Shown: positions 47,001 to 59,348, counted from the stretch's first letter. The stretch is 64,000 nt of DNA from Anisodus tanguticus (GCA_034509755.1 CM067556.1:11493501-11557500); one strand, 5' to 3'. Notes: a model not told the origin generated them from the letters alone. Program-made: numbers and translations.

Positions 47001-48246
47001 TGCATTTGGTGGGAGTTGCGTCCATCCATCTTTAATGACTTAAATATACTAGGATTTCGCATGTTGGACTTTGATTCTTCACGCGTGCATAATCTACTAA
47101 GTGAGTAGATGACTGTACGGCCAAGGATCGTCAAATTTCGTTGAGAAATGAAAGAGATATTAGTCCACGAAGTGAAGTGTTTGAAGCATGAAAATATGGT
47201 GTGGAACAATTCTCCCTCATCGGCGGTGGGGGAATGAAGATTTGTTCATTTGTGCAATATTACACCTTGATGCGCAACTAAGACTTTTCTAGGTCAGGCA
47301 TATCATCAAAAGAATTTGCCAGAGTACAGAAGCTGTGTATCTTAGTATTGAAGAGGAAAAAGGGCTTTGGGTTCCATTACGCAAAAAGATAAATTTATAG
47401 CTAACAATTAAAAATCATGCACCTAGATATCTATTTACAAATATTCATGAGCAAATTGGACAAAATTTCTAACATGCATGTAGAGAATAAACAGGAATCT
47501 ACCCAAAAAATCAGAGAAAACTAACGAAATCCAAAAGTGCTAAGAAGAAGCACGCGAGCATAAGTGAGAGAGGCCAACCAACTATTTTCCAGTACTTAAA
47601 GCAACGGTTAGCATGAAATACTCATTACCAAATTTGACCAAAACACTCAAATTTTAACCCAAATCACCGAATAGCTTACCAGTTAGTCATAATTATACGC
47701 AGTAATGATGGAGTAAAGCTCGAACCAAGATTGACAATTTCAGGAAAGAGAAAAGCAGAAGTCATGAAGAAGTAAGAATTTTGAATAAAACCCACAAGAA
47801 GAGCAAATCAATTGAAAAAGGTGAACAGATAGATACACAGAAATGGCGAAATGCATTGTACGGTGGCTCAATATAAGGGAAGTAGACGATAGTCACGATA
47901 CCAATTGAGCCATAAAGCAAGTTATACTTACAAAACTACCCTTCGTCGTGCCCCAAGGCCCAAGCTCACACTTATTATAGAATTAAATATAAAGTTTTCA
48001 GTAAATATTGATATTTAGTACTGATCGATATTGCACGAATGGAATGTCAATTTTTATTTTCATTAATGGTTTACTTTATTAGGTGGGCAATTAATTAAAT
48101 CTGAATCCAACGCATGCGTTATTTCACTAATAAAAAGGTTTAACATGACTCTGAAATTAACAATTTCTTATGATTTTCACTGATATTTGACCTACTCGGT
48201 AGCTTAGATAAGACTTCTCCATATCATCAAAGGTACACTATTTATG
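47001..48246. other. Upstream side of the helicase pseudogene and intergenic DNA
   Basis: Minus-strand traces near 47020 may derive from the helicase upstream of motif II but are too damaged to read. No other coding signal is present. Confidence 0.35.
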
Positions 48247-48265
48247 CTGAAGTTTGACCATTCTT

Positions 48266-48556
48266 TTTTTTTTTTTTGATAATCCAGGTTTCCAGGCTTG
48301 CGCCTGACTACTTCACTGGTATTACCCAGACGTCCTGGAGGTAATAGCACCGGTCCTTCAACAACTATCACCAGGTAAATCGCGGGATGTGCTCCGGTGG
48401 CCAGTTTTCTGGGAGCGTACAACTGATCAATGAGACAAGGTCAAATTCCCCAACATGCAGAATTTCTTCGTGCTTGCGGGGAATCGAACCCACGCTGTCC
48501 CATGCCAGAGCGCCTTATAGCGCCCAGGCTTTGCCACTGGACTATGCCCCGGAGGA
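48266..48556 (-). mobile_element. tRNA-derived SINE with perfect 19-bp target duplication
   Basis: On the minus strand the element begins CCGGGGCATAGTCCAGTGGC (box A) and has box B GGGTTCGATTCCC. It ends in a poly-A tract (poly-T at 48266-48278 on the plus strand). CTGAAGTTTGACCATTCTT is duplicated exactly at 48247-48265 and 48557-48575. The perfect duplication points to a recent insertion. The sub-family is not assigned. Confidence 0.92.
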
Positions 48557-48617
48557 CTGAAGTTTGACCATTCTTAAACTTGTTTTTTTTTAATTATACA
48601 TGAGTGAGCGTAATTAT

Positions 48618-48965
48618 CACTACAAGAATACACTTTTTTTTATTGTCATATGTTGAATATTATTATCAAAATTATTTTTTGAAACAATAAAAATTATTGC
48701 ATATCGTTGCAATAACATTTGATGTGAAAAGTTTTCGCAACAACAAATTATTGTCATTTACGTTTTTAGCAAATTTATTAAAGTTTTGTTGCCATTTACG
48801 TTTGTTAGCAGCAATATATTTATTATTGCTATAATTTTGTTGTCAATTCTATACTTTTTTATAAAATATAAGGTGAGAAATAAACATTAAGGTGAAAATT
48901 TAAGTAGTCAATTACATGGTCTAATAAAATTTTTAAATTAGTTAATATCTTGATTGTTTTTAGTG
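48618..48965. mobile_element. CACTA-like MITE or terminus
   Basis: Starts CACTACAAGAATACAC, the usual CACTA (En/Spm-like) end, and has subterminal repeats such as ATTGTCATTTACG. The right end GTTTTTAGTG is a weak inverted match. It abuts or overlaps the target site of the Mutator-like element that follows. No clear 3-bp duplication. Confidence 0.45.
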
Positions 48966-49309
48966 TAGTGAATAACTTAAAAGGTCATTCAACTATAGCA
49001 AATTCATTGTTAAAGTCATTTATGTTTATTTGATATCAATAAAGTCACTCAAGTTAGAGTAATATATCAACAAAGACATTTGCCAAAAATCTAAAGGAAC
49101 AATTACATAAATCTTACCCCAAGTTTGATTTTGTTTAACTTACCTGCTTTGTGGCTATGCTTACTTCTCTTATTTTAATTTTTTGTAATATTCTTAACCT
49201 AATTATTATTAATATAGAAAATATAATTTAACTAGTTTGTCTTTTATGATATATTATTTTATTTAATTAAATTTGTAAATATTTTTTAAGAAAAATATTA
49301 TTTCCGACT

Positions 49310-49360
49310 CTTCCTCAGACCCCGCGCATAATGGGAGCTTAGTGCATCGGGTTGTCCTTT
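49310..49360 (+). mobile_element. 51-bp SINE fragment (Au 3' end) with perfect 19-bp duplication
   Basis: CTTCCTCAGACCCCGCGCAT, then AATGGGAGCTTAGTGCATCG and GGTTGTCCTTT, form only the last 51 bases of an Au SINE. The duplication AAAAATATTATTTCCGACT is at 49291-49309 and 49361-49379. It is inserted in the left inverted repeat of the Mutator-like element. Confidence 0.88.
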
Positions 49361-50130
49361 AAAAATATTATTTCCGACTACATTGTTATTCATGTGATAT
49401 ACATATCCAATTTTTTTTATCTTGATATATCCTGATTAAAAAAATATTGTTAAATAAATTGTTTTTTAATTTCTAAATTTGAAATCTCACCTTTGTAAGA
49501 ATTATTTGCTTGCTTATGATGCTTTTCTATCCAAGATACTTATTTTTTCTATAATATATTAATTGTAATGTTGCCACGGTGTGTGGTATCTTTATTAGCT
49601 TCCTACGTATTATATTTCAATTCTCCTCTGAAACATGGGGATCTTAGTCAAAAAGCCACTTTGAACATTTATATTTGTGAAAAGGTTACAAGTCTCAAAG
49701 CATTAGCAAAACATCGTCAGACTTTTCTCCGTCCAAATCTAACTCCAAAGTTTTAAAAATATATTTTGACCCCCAATAATTTAATTACCCAAAAAATAGA
49801 AAACTAAATATTTCTCTCCATTTAATTACCCAAAAAATAATAAAAATTAAATATTTCCCTTCAAAAGCTCCCAATTTTTCACTTTTCATATTCTGGCGAA
49901 AATTCTGACTTTTTATCAGAAAATCAGCCCGAACAACTTATTATGGCTTCGATTACAACCATAAACCATAGCCATAGTCCATTATAGATTTATTATACCG
50001 TCGATTGCAGAATATATTATAGTAGGTGGTGATTACATGGGTGAATGAGACGAGATCTCAAAATGTATGATCCCGATAGTGATGACGAAGAGTATAACAA
50101 ACAAAAAGAAATTAAAAGAAATGAAACAAC

Positions 50131-51570
50131 AAACCCCAATCCCAAATCACAAATCTAAGGGACCGTGAATAGGTATATCATAAACTGATCGTCGTCAATA
50201 GCTAACAATTATCATTTAGGCTCAACTTCATGCATGATCAATAATTTTTCACATGTTATAAATAGACCAAAGACAATATTTGTCTAAAAAGTCATAAATA
50301 AAATAAATAATAGGACATGCTACTATTTAAACATTATAATAACACTTTAATTACATCATATGAGAGTCCCCATTCATTGAACATGTGATCAAAAGAGTTT
50401 TAGGTCAATTAATGGTACTTAAAAGATCAATATTTATCTAAAAATTATAAATAAATAAAATAAAATAAAATAAAAAACTTGATGGTATTTAAATATTATA
50501 ATAATATTTTAATATATCAAATGAGAGCCACATTCATTGAGCACATGATCAAAAGAGTTTTAGGACAAGTAGTGGTACTTAAAAGGCCAATATTTATCTA
50601 AAAAGTCATAAATAAATAAAAAAGACTTGATATTATTTAAATATTTTAATAACACTTTAGTGCATCATATTAGAGTCATCATCAATTGAACACATGATCA
50701 AAAGAGTTTAGAACAATTAATGATACTTAAAAGATCAATATTTGTCTAAAAAATGCCATAAATAAAAAAAATAGATTTGATACTATTTAAACATTATAGT
50801 AACACTTTAATACATCATATGAGAGTCCCCATCAACTAAACACATGATCAAAAGAGTTTTAGGACAAGTAATGATAATCATAACACTAGTATTCAATTAG
50901 TCTATCAACAAGTTATTGTTCTCAAAACACAACCTTGTTCTAAGGACAACAATTACTTGTGCTTAAACTCTTTGGATCATATGTTCAATTGATGAGGACT
51001 CTCATATGACGTATGAAAGTGTTATTGTAATGGTTAGATAGTAACAAGTCTTTTTATTTATTTTATTTTATTTATTTATGGCTTTTAAGATAAATATTCG
51101 CCTTTTAAGTACCATTACGTGTCCTAAAACTATTTTGATCGTGTGTTCAATGGATGGATCATGGAAATCTTATACGATGTATTAAAGTGTTATTATAATA
51201 TTTAAATAATGATATGTCCTTTTTATTTTATTTAATTTATTTATGTCTTTTTAGGTAAATATTGGCCTTTTAAGTACCATTACTTGTCCTAAAACTCTTT
51301 TGATCATGTGTTCAATGGATGGTGACTCTAATATGATGTATTAAAGTGTTATTATAATGTTAAAATAGTGGCATGTCCTTTTATTTATTTTATTTTATTT
51401 ATTTATATTTATAGATAAATATTATCCTTGGTCTATATATAGCATGTGGATAAATATTGACTATGCTTGAAGTCGAGCCTAAATGATAACTGTTAGCTAT
51501 TGAAGACTGTCAGTTTATGGTATACATATCCACAGTACATTAGATTTGTGCAATTTGGGGTTGGGGTTTG
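50131..51570. mobile_element. Foldback-like array: inverted arms built of tandem ~150-165-bp units
   Basis: The left arm has four direct units (GAGAGTCCCCAT marks at about 50362, 50524, 50672 and 50821), each with ACATGATCAAAAGAGTTTTA and GTACTTAAAAG.(C/T)CAATAT. The right arm has three units in inverse orientation (marks at about 51000, 51150 and 51320). The outer ends AAACCCCAATCCC and GGGGTTGGGGTTT are inverted too. The short loop is at about 50890-50940. There is no coding capacity. It may be an independent foldback transposon or the core of the Mutator-like element. Confidence 0.8.
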
Positions 51571-51789
51571 GGTTTAAATTTTATTTTTTCCGTTAGACTA
51601 GTGCATATTCAACATGCTTCACATTCCAACAATCGCCTTTATTTCTATAATTTATCATCGACCACAATGGTCTAAAATTATCCTAAGCAGTGAGTTATTA
51701 TAGAGCAATGTAGTTTATTTTCGGTCTGACTTATAATTGACTCAGTGCACTTACCTTTATTTCGACTTACATACCACATTTTTTTTACA

Positions 51790-52000
51790 ACAAGTCTATT
51801 AATTGACCATGATAAATTTGAAGAAACGTAAAAAGTAATATCGAAACAAGAAATAACACATATTTCAATCAACAAAAAAAGCTAAAGTTACAAGTCTAGT
51901 AATAGACCAATATGAATTTGCAAAAATAGAAAAAAGCATGATCGAAACAAACAAAACAAGTAAAAATAACATATATTTCAATGAAAAAAGGCTAAAGTTT
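51790..52000. repeat. About 105-bp tandem duplication
   Basis: ACAAGTCTA.TAAT(T/A)GACCA is followed by similar AATTTG.A.AAA, ATCGAAACAA, ATAACA.ATATTTCAAT and AAGCTAAAGTT twice in succession. Confidence 0.7.
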
Positions 52001-53052
52001 CAAAAAATTTAAAAATTAAGAACTTTATGAACACTAGGATTTATCAAGTTCGAAATAAATAGAAACTTTTATATAGGCAATATGAAGCTCAAAATACTCC
52101 GGAACTGATACAAAATTAATTAACATGCCCGAAAACGATGATTGAAGAGCTTTCGAGCTATGAGAGAAGAAAAATCAAACGGACAATTTGATATTTTGAT
52201 AGAAACGAGGAAGAGAGAGATGGAGACTTATTCATACTTTAGGAAAAAAAATATTGAACTTTTGTATATTTTAATATAAGTCAAAGAAACTTAAGTGTAG
52301 AAATTTAAAGCTGCAAACTTTAAAACATTATAAATTGACCCCAAGCTCGCATAGTCGAAACTCATATCCACAAAATAAAAAAAAATAAAAAATGAATGAC
52401 CTGTTGGCTAATTTAAATTTGAGAGTGGCATGTTAGCTAAATCTTCTCCTGAAACATTTATTGTTTCAAAGTTTAGAAATTAAAATTTTAACATGTGTTT
52501 GGACTACGTAATAATTTTAACAGGTGTATGCAGTATAAAGTTATTTTTTAAGGTGTACGCACTATTATTTATTCTTCACATTTAATGTATTGCATGCACC
52601 TGTCAAAATTTAGAAATTAAAAAATAATATTATTTTTAAAGTCTAAGATATATCCAGACAAAAAAAAATTAAATATGTATGCGCATGAATAATAATGGAG
52701 TTAAAATATTTTTTTCTTAAAAAATTATTTACAAATTTAATTAAACAAAAGAATACATCATAAAGGACAAACTAGTTAAATTATATTTTCCATATTAATA
52801 ATAATTAGGTTAAGAATATTATGAAAAAAATAAAATAAGAGAAATAAGCATAGTAACAAAGGAGGTAAGTTAAACAAAAACAAATTTGTGGGAGGTCTAT
52901 GTAATTATTCTTTTAGCTTTTTTGTTATAATGACTTTGTTGAAATATTATTCAAACTTGAATGACTTTATTGATATTAAATAAATATAAATGACTTTAAT
53001 AGTGAAATTGCTATAGTTGAATGAGCTTTCAAATTATTTACTCTTTTTAGTG

Positions 53053-54923
53053 ATATAGAAATGAGAACGAGAAAGCTGATACTAGCCGGAGAGCTTTCTG
53101 ATTCCCTCTTTAATTTTGCTCTCAAAATATTTGTGACTCTGATATGATCGTTCACACCATATATTATTGTGTATCTCGATGAGATATATATACTAAAAAG
53201 AATAGGGGGGGGGGGGGGGTGTAATTCTTGTTAGTTGAACATTGACTATATAATTATATCATTCTGTCCATTTAAACCAATTTGGTTCTTAAGATGTAGA
53301 AAAAAGAAAGAAGAAAATTAGTAATTCGTATTTGTATTTATCGGTTGATGAAGAGTTAACATCAGGTGGATTTGGAAATTTCGCTCCTTGGATCCCTTAA
53401 CCGTGCTTTTTAGCTCCCAAAAATCGAATTCCTCATGAAAAATTAGGTTCATGACCTTTTATACATGTTCATACAAAAATATCCTTGTCCAAAAAAAGCT
53501 AAATTCGGCATTTGGGAGGCCGGTGCACCGCGGCGTGACCCCAAACGCGCTGTACAAAATCAAAGTCCTAGAAGCACCGAGACGCGCCTCCCACCGCGGT
53601 GAACAACTTTTGCTGCTACTCTTATAGTGCAACAAGCACCACAATCGGTGACCTGCGCGATGAACTTCGTTAATTTTTAATTTTCTTCATGTTTTGGTTC
53701 CTTTTCGCACATTTTTCCTCCAGTTCACGTGCAGTTACTTGATACACATATATAAACATAATTTAGCGTACATAAAATGTCACAATGGGTGCTATAATTA
53801 GTGATAACGTAATAAAATGTGAGGCAATTAACATACTTTTAAATGAACTGACCATCCACACTTAAAACTCTTGCTCATCTTCCAGCAATCTAATCTAATG
53901 TACTCTAACCTTAGGATTATTATTTGCCTAAAAAATGACTACTAATACCTGTCACATTAGCTGAGGAGGCGGAGAATGTGTTTCTATTCAACATATTTAT
54001 ATTTGTTGATATTGGTCCTCTATAAAGTTACATATCATCTACTGCCTGCTAGACTCAATTTGAGTAGAATTTAAATTCTTTCCTAGTGTATATTAATTCT
54101 CAGTGACAACACTAAAAGCATTTGCATTAGTATAACATGCTTTCCCTTCTTAGCCTTGAAATAATCCAGATACCCAATGATCTTATCACAATTTTTCTTA
54201 TTAGGCTTAAAATTTCCATAAATTGATATTTAAAACAACAGAATTAAGTTAAAAGTGGTAAACATATCAAACACAAATTATATGCTTTCAAATAACAGGG
54301 TCAATGAAAAATATCAAATGAATGAATGCAAGACATATATCACTTAAATAAGCTTTTATCATATTACTGTGGTTAAATCCTATTCATTTTAACTCTAATT
54401 TGTAATTTTTAATGTCAAATATTATTTGATTTGGTTCAAACAATACTTAAAATAACTTTTTTCGGCTTCAATATATGGGATAACCCATCTAACTTTTTGA
54501 TTAATTTTTAAATGTCAATTGGGGTAAATACTTAGGGTGTCCGATATGGAGGAAAACATAATTCAGAAAATGTTTTTTAATTTTCTATAGTCGGGTGGTT
54601 AAATTTTTTAAAAAATATTTCTCTAGGAAACCAAGTTTCTTAAAATGAGGAAAATGATTTTTATAGTAGAAATAGAGAAAACAAGTTCAACAATCTGCAT
54701 TCCACATTGATTGTATCCTCCCCACCCTTCAACACACCTCATCTTCACCCGCACCCCCGCACCCCCGTAGCCCCCTAAACCCCCCACACAACCTCCCATA
54801 GTGTTTGTCTAATTATATACAATTGCTTATAAGATAATATTTTTATTTACGTACCGATTAAATACAATGTAATAAGTAAGAAACTCACTCATTTTCCTAA
54901 AAAATATTCTTTCTATAGAACAG
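53053..54923. other. Intergenic, with poly-G tract and a GC-rich patch
   Basis: A run of about 14 G lies at 53206-53219. A GC-rich patch (53515-53600) includes GTGCACCGCGGCGTGACCCC and CTCCCACCGCGGTGAAC. No convincing gene. Confidence 0.45.
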
Positions 54924-55261
54924 TATAAATCTCCTTCAGGGAGTTCTATTATTAATGTAATATATATAGAGTATACAATTGTATCCTAATAGAATTAGGA
55001 TCTCTATTTTATTTTAATTACATTAATTACACTAAATAATAATTACAGAATATATTGTGAATATATATGAAATATATTCACTATCACCCCCCCTCAGTCG
55101 GAGCGGGAGGAGGCCGAACGCTGAGACTGAATCTGAAGTCAAGGAACAATTGCCGAGGAAGCCCCTTTGTGAAGATATTTGCGTACTAATATGAAGAATG
55201 AACATGCAACACCCTAACGTGACTCATTGCAACCTTCCCACAAACAAAGTGAATATGCATC

Positions 55262-56993
55262 TCAATATGCTTGGTTCGCTGATGCCTTACGTATGGGACA
55301 ACAAAGCTCAAGAAGGAGATTTTGGAGCCAACATAGCTCGGCAACAACGTTCGCAATGCGTTGATATTCTGCTTCTACACTTGAACGGGAAAGTGTGGCT
55401 TGCCGTTTGGCAGACCATGATATGATATTATCCCCCAAAAACACACAATAGTCGGACGTAGAGCGACGGATGTTCTGATAGCGTGCCCAATCTGTATCTG
55501 TGTAGTAGAGCAATCTAGTCGGTGCTGAGAGATATAAATGAAGTCCATAGTCAAGCTTTCACTTAACGTACAGAATGATACGCTTAAACGTTGTAAAGTG
55601 AGGCTCCCTAGGGGCGTGCATGAACAAGCACACATGTTGAACCACATATGTATTATCTGGCCGAGTGAAGGTGAGATACTGAAGAACACATGTGAGACTC
55701 CTATAAAGAGATGGATCACTAACCAGATCCCCATCGACTGCACTGAGTTTGGACTTGGAGTCGACATGAGTGGGCATGATCTTACAATTTTCCATTTTAG
55801 CCCTGTAGACGATATCCTCTGCACACTTACGTTGACACAAGAACATGACATGGGCGGATCTGGTCACTAATATCCCCAAAAAATAACCCAACTTACCCAA
55901 GTCAGTCATAGCAAATTCGAACTTAAGTAGAGCAATGATCTCGTGCTTCAGGCCATCTGAAGAAGCTGTCAGAACAATATCATCCACATATAACAAAAGG
56001 TAAGTTGTGTCAGTACCTCGACGGAAAATGAATAATGAATGATCACTCTTGCTGCACATGAAACCGATATGTATAATGTATGTAGAAAATCGTACATACC
56101 AAGCCCTGGAGGATTGTTTCAGCCCATATAGCGACTTACGAAGATGACAAACATGATGAGGAGCCTCCGGATGCACAAATCATGACGGTTGATGCATATA
56201 GATGATTTCTTTCAAATCCCCATCTAAGAAAGCATTATTTACATCAAGCTGGTGAACATGCCGATTTTTCGCCATAGCAATGCTCAAAACCGTGCGGATG
56301 GTAGCTGGCTTAACTACGGGCTAAAAGTCTCACCATAATCAACATCTTCATGCTGTCCTGTGCCATTTGCCACAAGTCTGGTCTTGTAACGTTCAAGGGC
56401 ACCATTATCTCTGAACTTATAACGAAATAGCCACATACAACAGATTACATTCACCCCCTCAGGTCGTGGAACAAGATCCCAAGTGCGCTGTGAAGTGAGC
56501 GCATTAAACTCCTCTCGTATGGCTGCATTCCAATTTGGGTCAAGTTTGACTAAGGTTGGGTTTTTAGGAATGGGTGAGATGGTTTGAGTCGATAGGTTAA
56601 AGTGAACTTTTGATTTGAAAATTTTGTGTTGTGCACGAGTTTCCATGCGGTGAGTGGGGACGGTCAAAGGCAGGGTTGAGGGGCTGGGTGGTGATGGGTA
56701 GGACTGGGAAGTGGGGTCATGATTGGGCAGTGGGGCTGGGCAGGGGCTGGGCAGGGTGGCGAGTAGGTTTTGGTGGGCAGCGGGTTGGGGTGTAGTTTCG
56801 GGCAGTAACGAGGACGGTACCGGGCAGTGGGGTGGGGTTGACGGGAGGGGTGTTTGGACGTCCGAAGGTTGCAAATTTCGTAGTGCATTTTGGAGTAGAT
56901 GGGAGGTGTCCGAGTCATCAAGAAAATCGTAATCAGTGACTTAAATTTTTTGGATGTTGTCGAACGGAAAGACGTACTCAACAAACGTGACAT
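55262..56993 (-). pseudogene. copia reverse transcriptase and RNase H, frameshifted
   Basis: A proline-rich linker (56993-56664) precedes RT beginning WNAAIREEFNALTSQRTWDL and CCMWLFRYKF. The middle has SLYGLKQSSRAWY and LLYVDDIVL. RNase H has DTDWARYQNIRRSTSDYCVF and SSVEAEYQRIANVVAELCWL. At least three frame breaks (near 56314-56176 and 55559-55513) prevent a full product. Confidence 0.87.
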
Positions 56994-57157
56994 GACGTGA
57001 GATTAAGATTTTGTCTGTGGATATCTCATAGCACAAGTACCCCCTATGGTTTGATGAGAAATCGAGGAAGACGCACGGAGTGGAGCGAGGTGCTAATTTA
57101 TGAGGGACCGTGGAGGTCAGATTTGGGTAACAAAGACAACCGAGAATTCGAAGGTGA

Positions 57158-58045
57158 TCATAGGAAAGGGATTCGACGGAAGAGAATTTTGACGAGTGTC
57201 CGATTTTGAATCGTACGGGTAGGTAAGATGTTAAGAATGTGTTCTACTATTTTTAATGCATAAACCCAAAAGGTAGGAGGGAGAGACACATGAAAAAGAA
57301 GGGTACGAATCATGTTGTTAATGGTGCGGAGAATTCTTTCGGCTTTACCATTTTGAGGGGAAGTATGGGGGTAGGAGAAACAAAAAACCATGCTATTAGC
57401 CGCACAAAAATTATGAAAGTGGGAGTTATTGAAGTCATGAACATTATCACATTGAAATGTTTTAATGTCTTTTTCAAATTGCGTTTTAACCAATGTACAA
57501 AATTCAAGGAATTTGGAGTAGACTTGAAACTTAAGTTTAAGCAGATAGACCCAAAGGAAGTGAGAGAAGTCATCCAAAAACACCAAATAATATTCATGAC
57601 CTACGTTGCTGGTTATAGGAGATATCCATAAATCCGCATGAATAATATCAAAGGGAGAGAAAGTAATACTCGAAGAGGACGTAAATGGAAGTCTAACATG
57701 TTTTCCTAGATGACAAGAGGAACAACTATGGGCAAGGTTCCCTTTATTACATTGGATTAATTTGTGGTTTCTAAGCAAATAAATAATATGGGCTCCAGGA
57801 TGACCAAATCTACTATGCCATGTTGAGGAGGAGATGACAACTAGAGATGTGGGAGGATGAACATTGGCAGTGGACATGGATAGGAAAGGATATAGATCCC
57901 CCTCACTATTGCATCTTGTAAGAAGTTTTCCCGTACGTAGGTCCGTAATAGAAAAACCAAATGGGTCAAAATTAATGGATACGAAATTATCGGTGACAAA
58001 TTTTCTGACAGAGATTAGGTTCTTGATAATGTGAGGGGCATACAT
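57158..58045 (-). pseudogene. copia integrase, mostly open
   Basis: 295 open residues: MYAPHIIKNLISVRKF, the zinc region WHSRFGHPGAH...CSSCHLGK, then IIHADLW, FLDDFSHFLW, FQCDN and the core Glu in PQNGKAERI. It is very like the plus-strand element at 21.8-22.4 kb. No downstream continuity with RT because of frame breaks. Confidence 0.88.
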
Positions 58046-58320
58046 GACGTTTTTAAGGGAGAAATGGAGATGTAATGGTGGGGTTAGTGTGTGGCCAAAC
58101 CCTTATATTGAAACGCGATGACCATTTACGACTATAATAGATTGAGGAGTAGCACAATGTAAATCTCCTTAATAGAGTTCTATTATTAATGTAATATATA
58201 TAAAATATACAATTGTATCCTAATAGAATTAGAATATCTATTTTACCTTAATTACATTAATTATATTAAATAATAATTATAAAATATATTGTGAATATAT
58301 ATGAAATATATTCACTATCA

Positions 58321-59112
58321 CTTCTAAATAAACATTTTTTTTATGAAAAACTAATACACCCTGAATATGATGGGTTTTACCTCTTGCAGCCAGTAACGTG
58401 ACTGGTTGGAATTTTGTCACATCCTATACGTGAATTCAAAAGTCCTAAAGGGAGCATGCATTTAATTAGTATAGAATTGTAGTAGATATCTACACCACAT
58501 TAATTGCTAGAACTGTTTCTCTGTAATATGTATGTACCACAATGTTTTCGTGTTTCGAATAAACACTTTGAATTGAATAAACACCTCAGCTGCTTTATTT
58601 AAATTGGGATTAGCTAGGCCAGCTTACAGCTTTATCTAATTTCGAATTTGTAATTTTAGTTCCATCTTGTACACTCTAAATTTTCCTTCTTCTTCAGTAT
58701 TTGGATTGAAAGTAGAGTCTAAATTTATCCAAGAAAAGAAAGAAAAAGAGGAACAATTAAGTAGTCATAATTAAAACCCAGTAGGGTCGTCGTCCTTGAT
58801 GAAGAAGAAAGTTAATATAATTTGTGAAAGTCGAGTGGACAGTGAAAAACTCAAAATTGTTTGCTAAGAATAGGAATTGGTCCCTAGTGCTTCTGAAAAA
58901 AGAGGTTGCAAGTTGCCGACTATAGGAATCAATCTGATATTGGTTGGTTTCATATGCAGAAGAACGAGAAAAAGTGAAGTCTCTTAAATGAGTGCCATAT
59001 TCTGAATTTGTCACGAGCATAAGCTAAAAGCATTAAACACACATACATAGTCAGGGGCGGAGGTAAGTAATTTATCCGAAACCCATTCGTTAAATATATA
59101 TGTATATATAAT
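58321..59112. other. Intergenic
   Basis: No gene recognised. A minus-strand open frame at 58757-59020 has no recognisable motif. A degenerate CAGGGGCGGAGG at 59051 may be the end of a hAT-like MITE. Confidence 0.35.
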
Positions 59113-59348
59113 CACTCCGTCCCAAAATACTTGTCATATTTTTTTAAAAGTCAATTTGACTAAATTTCAAAGCTAAATTAATTTAATATTTTAAAATTAA
59201 AATTTATATATTCGGAAACTATATGAAAAGTATTATAAATTGTAATTCTTCCATATTAATATGATGGAAAAAAAACTTAAATTATTGGACAAAGTTGATA
59301 TAACTACTCTTGAAAAACGTAATGTAATAAGTATTTTGGGACATAGGA
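59113..59348. mobile_element. Stowaway-like MITE
   Basis: CACTCCGTCCCAAAATACTT at the left is matched in inverse by AAGTATTTTGGGACATAGG at the right. The ends CTCCGTCCCAAAATA are a common plant Stowaway-type terminus. About 235 bp, AT-rich interior. Confidence 0.72.

Larger units (their letters stand above)
48966..53043. mobile_element. Mutator-like element, long inverted repeats, 9-bp target duplication
   Basis: TTTTTAGTG stands exactly before (48957-48965) and after (53044-53052) the block. The terminal 28 bases agree at about 23 positions (left TAGTGAATAACTTAAAAGG..., right end as reverse complement GAGTAAATAATTTGAAAGC...). The inverted repeats run about 450-500 bases: left 48966 to about 49480, right about 52605-53043. 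Shared blocks include ACTAGTTTGTC and TTTAATTTCTAAATTT. No MURA transposase is visible, so it is non-autonomous. A short SINE and a foldback array lie inside. Confidence 0.82.
54924..58320 (-). mobile_element. Ty1/copia retrotransposon with internal deletion of gag
   Basis: Two 163-bp LTRs (54924-55086 and 58158-58320) begin T(A/G)TAAATCTCC and end TTCACTATCA. A poly-purine tract (GGGGGGGTGATAG on the minus strand) adjoins the 3' LTR. Coding order on the minus strand: protease fragment (58157-58046, ATPQSIIVVNG), integrase (58045-57158), RT (56993-56314, then 56176-55559 with LLYVDDIVLTAS), RNase H (55513-55262). The protease fragment is joined directly to the 5' LTR, so the primer site and gag are missing. 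The 5-bp flanks (AACAG, CTTCT) do not match. Confidence 0.88.

Noticed and set aside
48480..48556. tRNA gene on the minus strand
   Set aside because: Boxes A and B are present, but the segment continues into a SINE body with poly-A tail and 19-bp target duplication, so it is a SINE head and not a functional tRNA gene.
50131..51570. CRISPR-like repeat array
   Set aside because: Units are about 150 bases, diverged and in mirrored orientation within a plant genome. A foldback transposon explains them.
54919..58325. 5-bp target duplication for the copia at 54.9-58.3 kb
   Set aside because: The flanks are AACAG and CTTCT, which do not match, so no duplication is claimed.
58757..59020. 87-aa open frame on the minus strand
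   Set aside because: No motif, membrane segment or relative is recognised; length is not exceptional for this AT-rich DNA.
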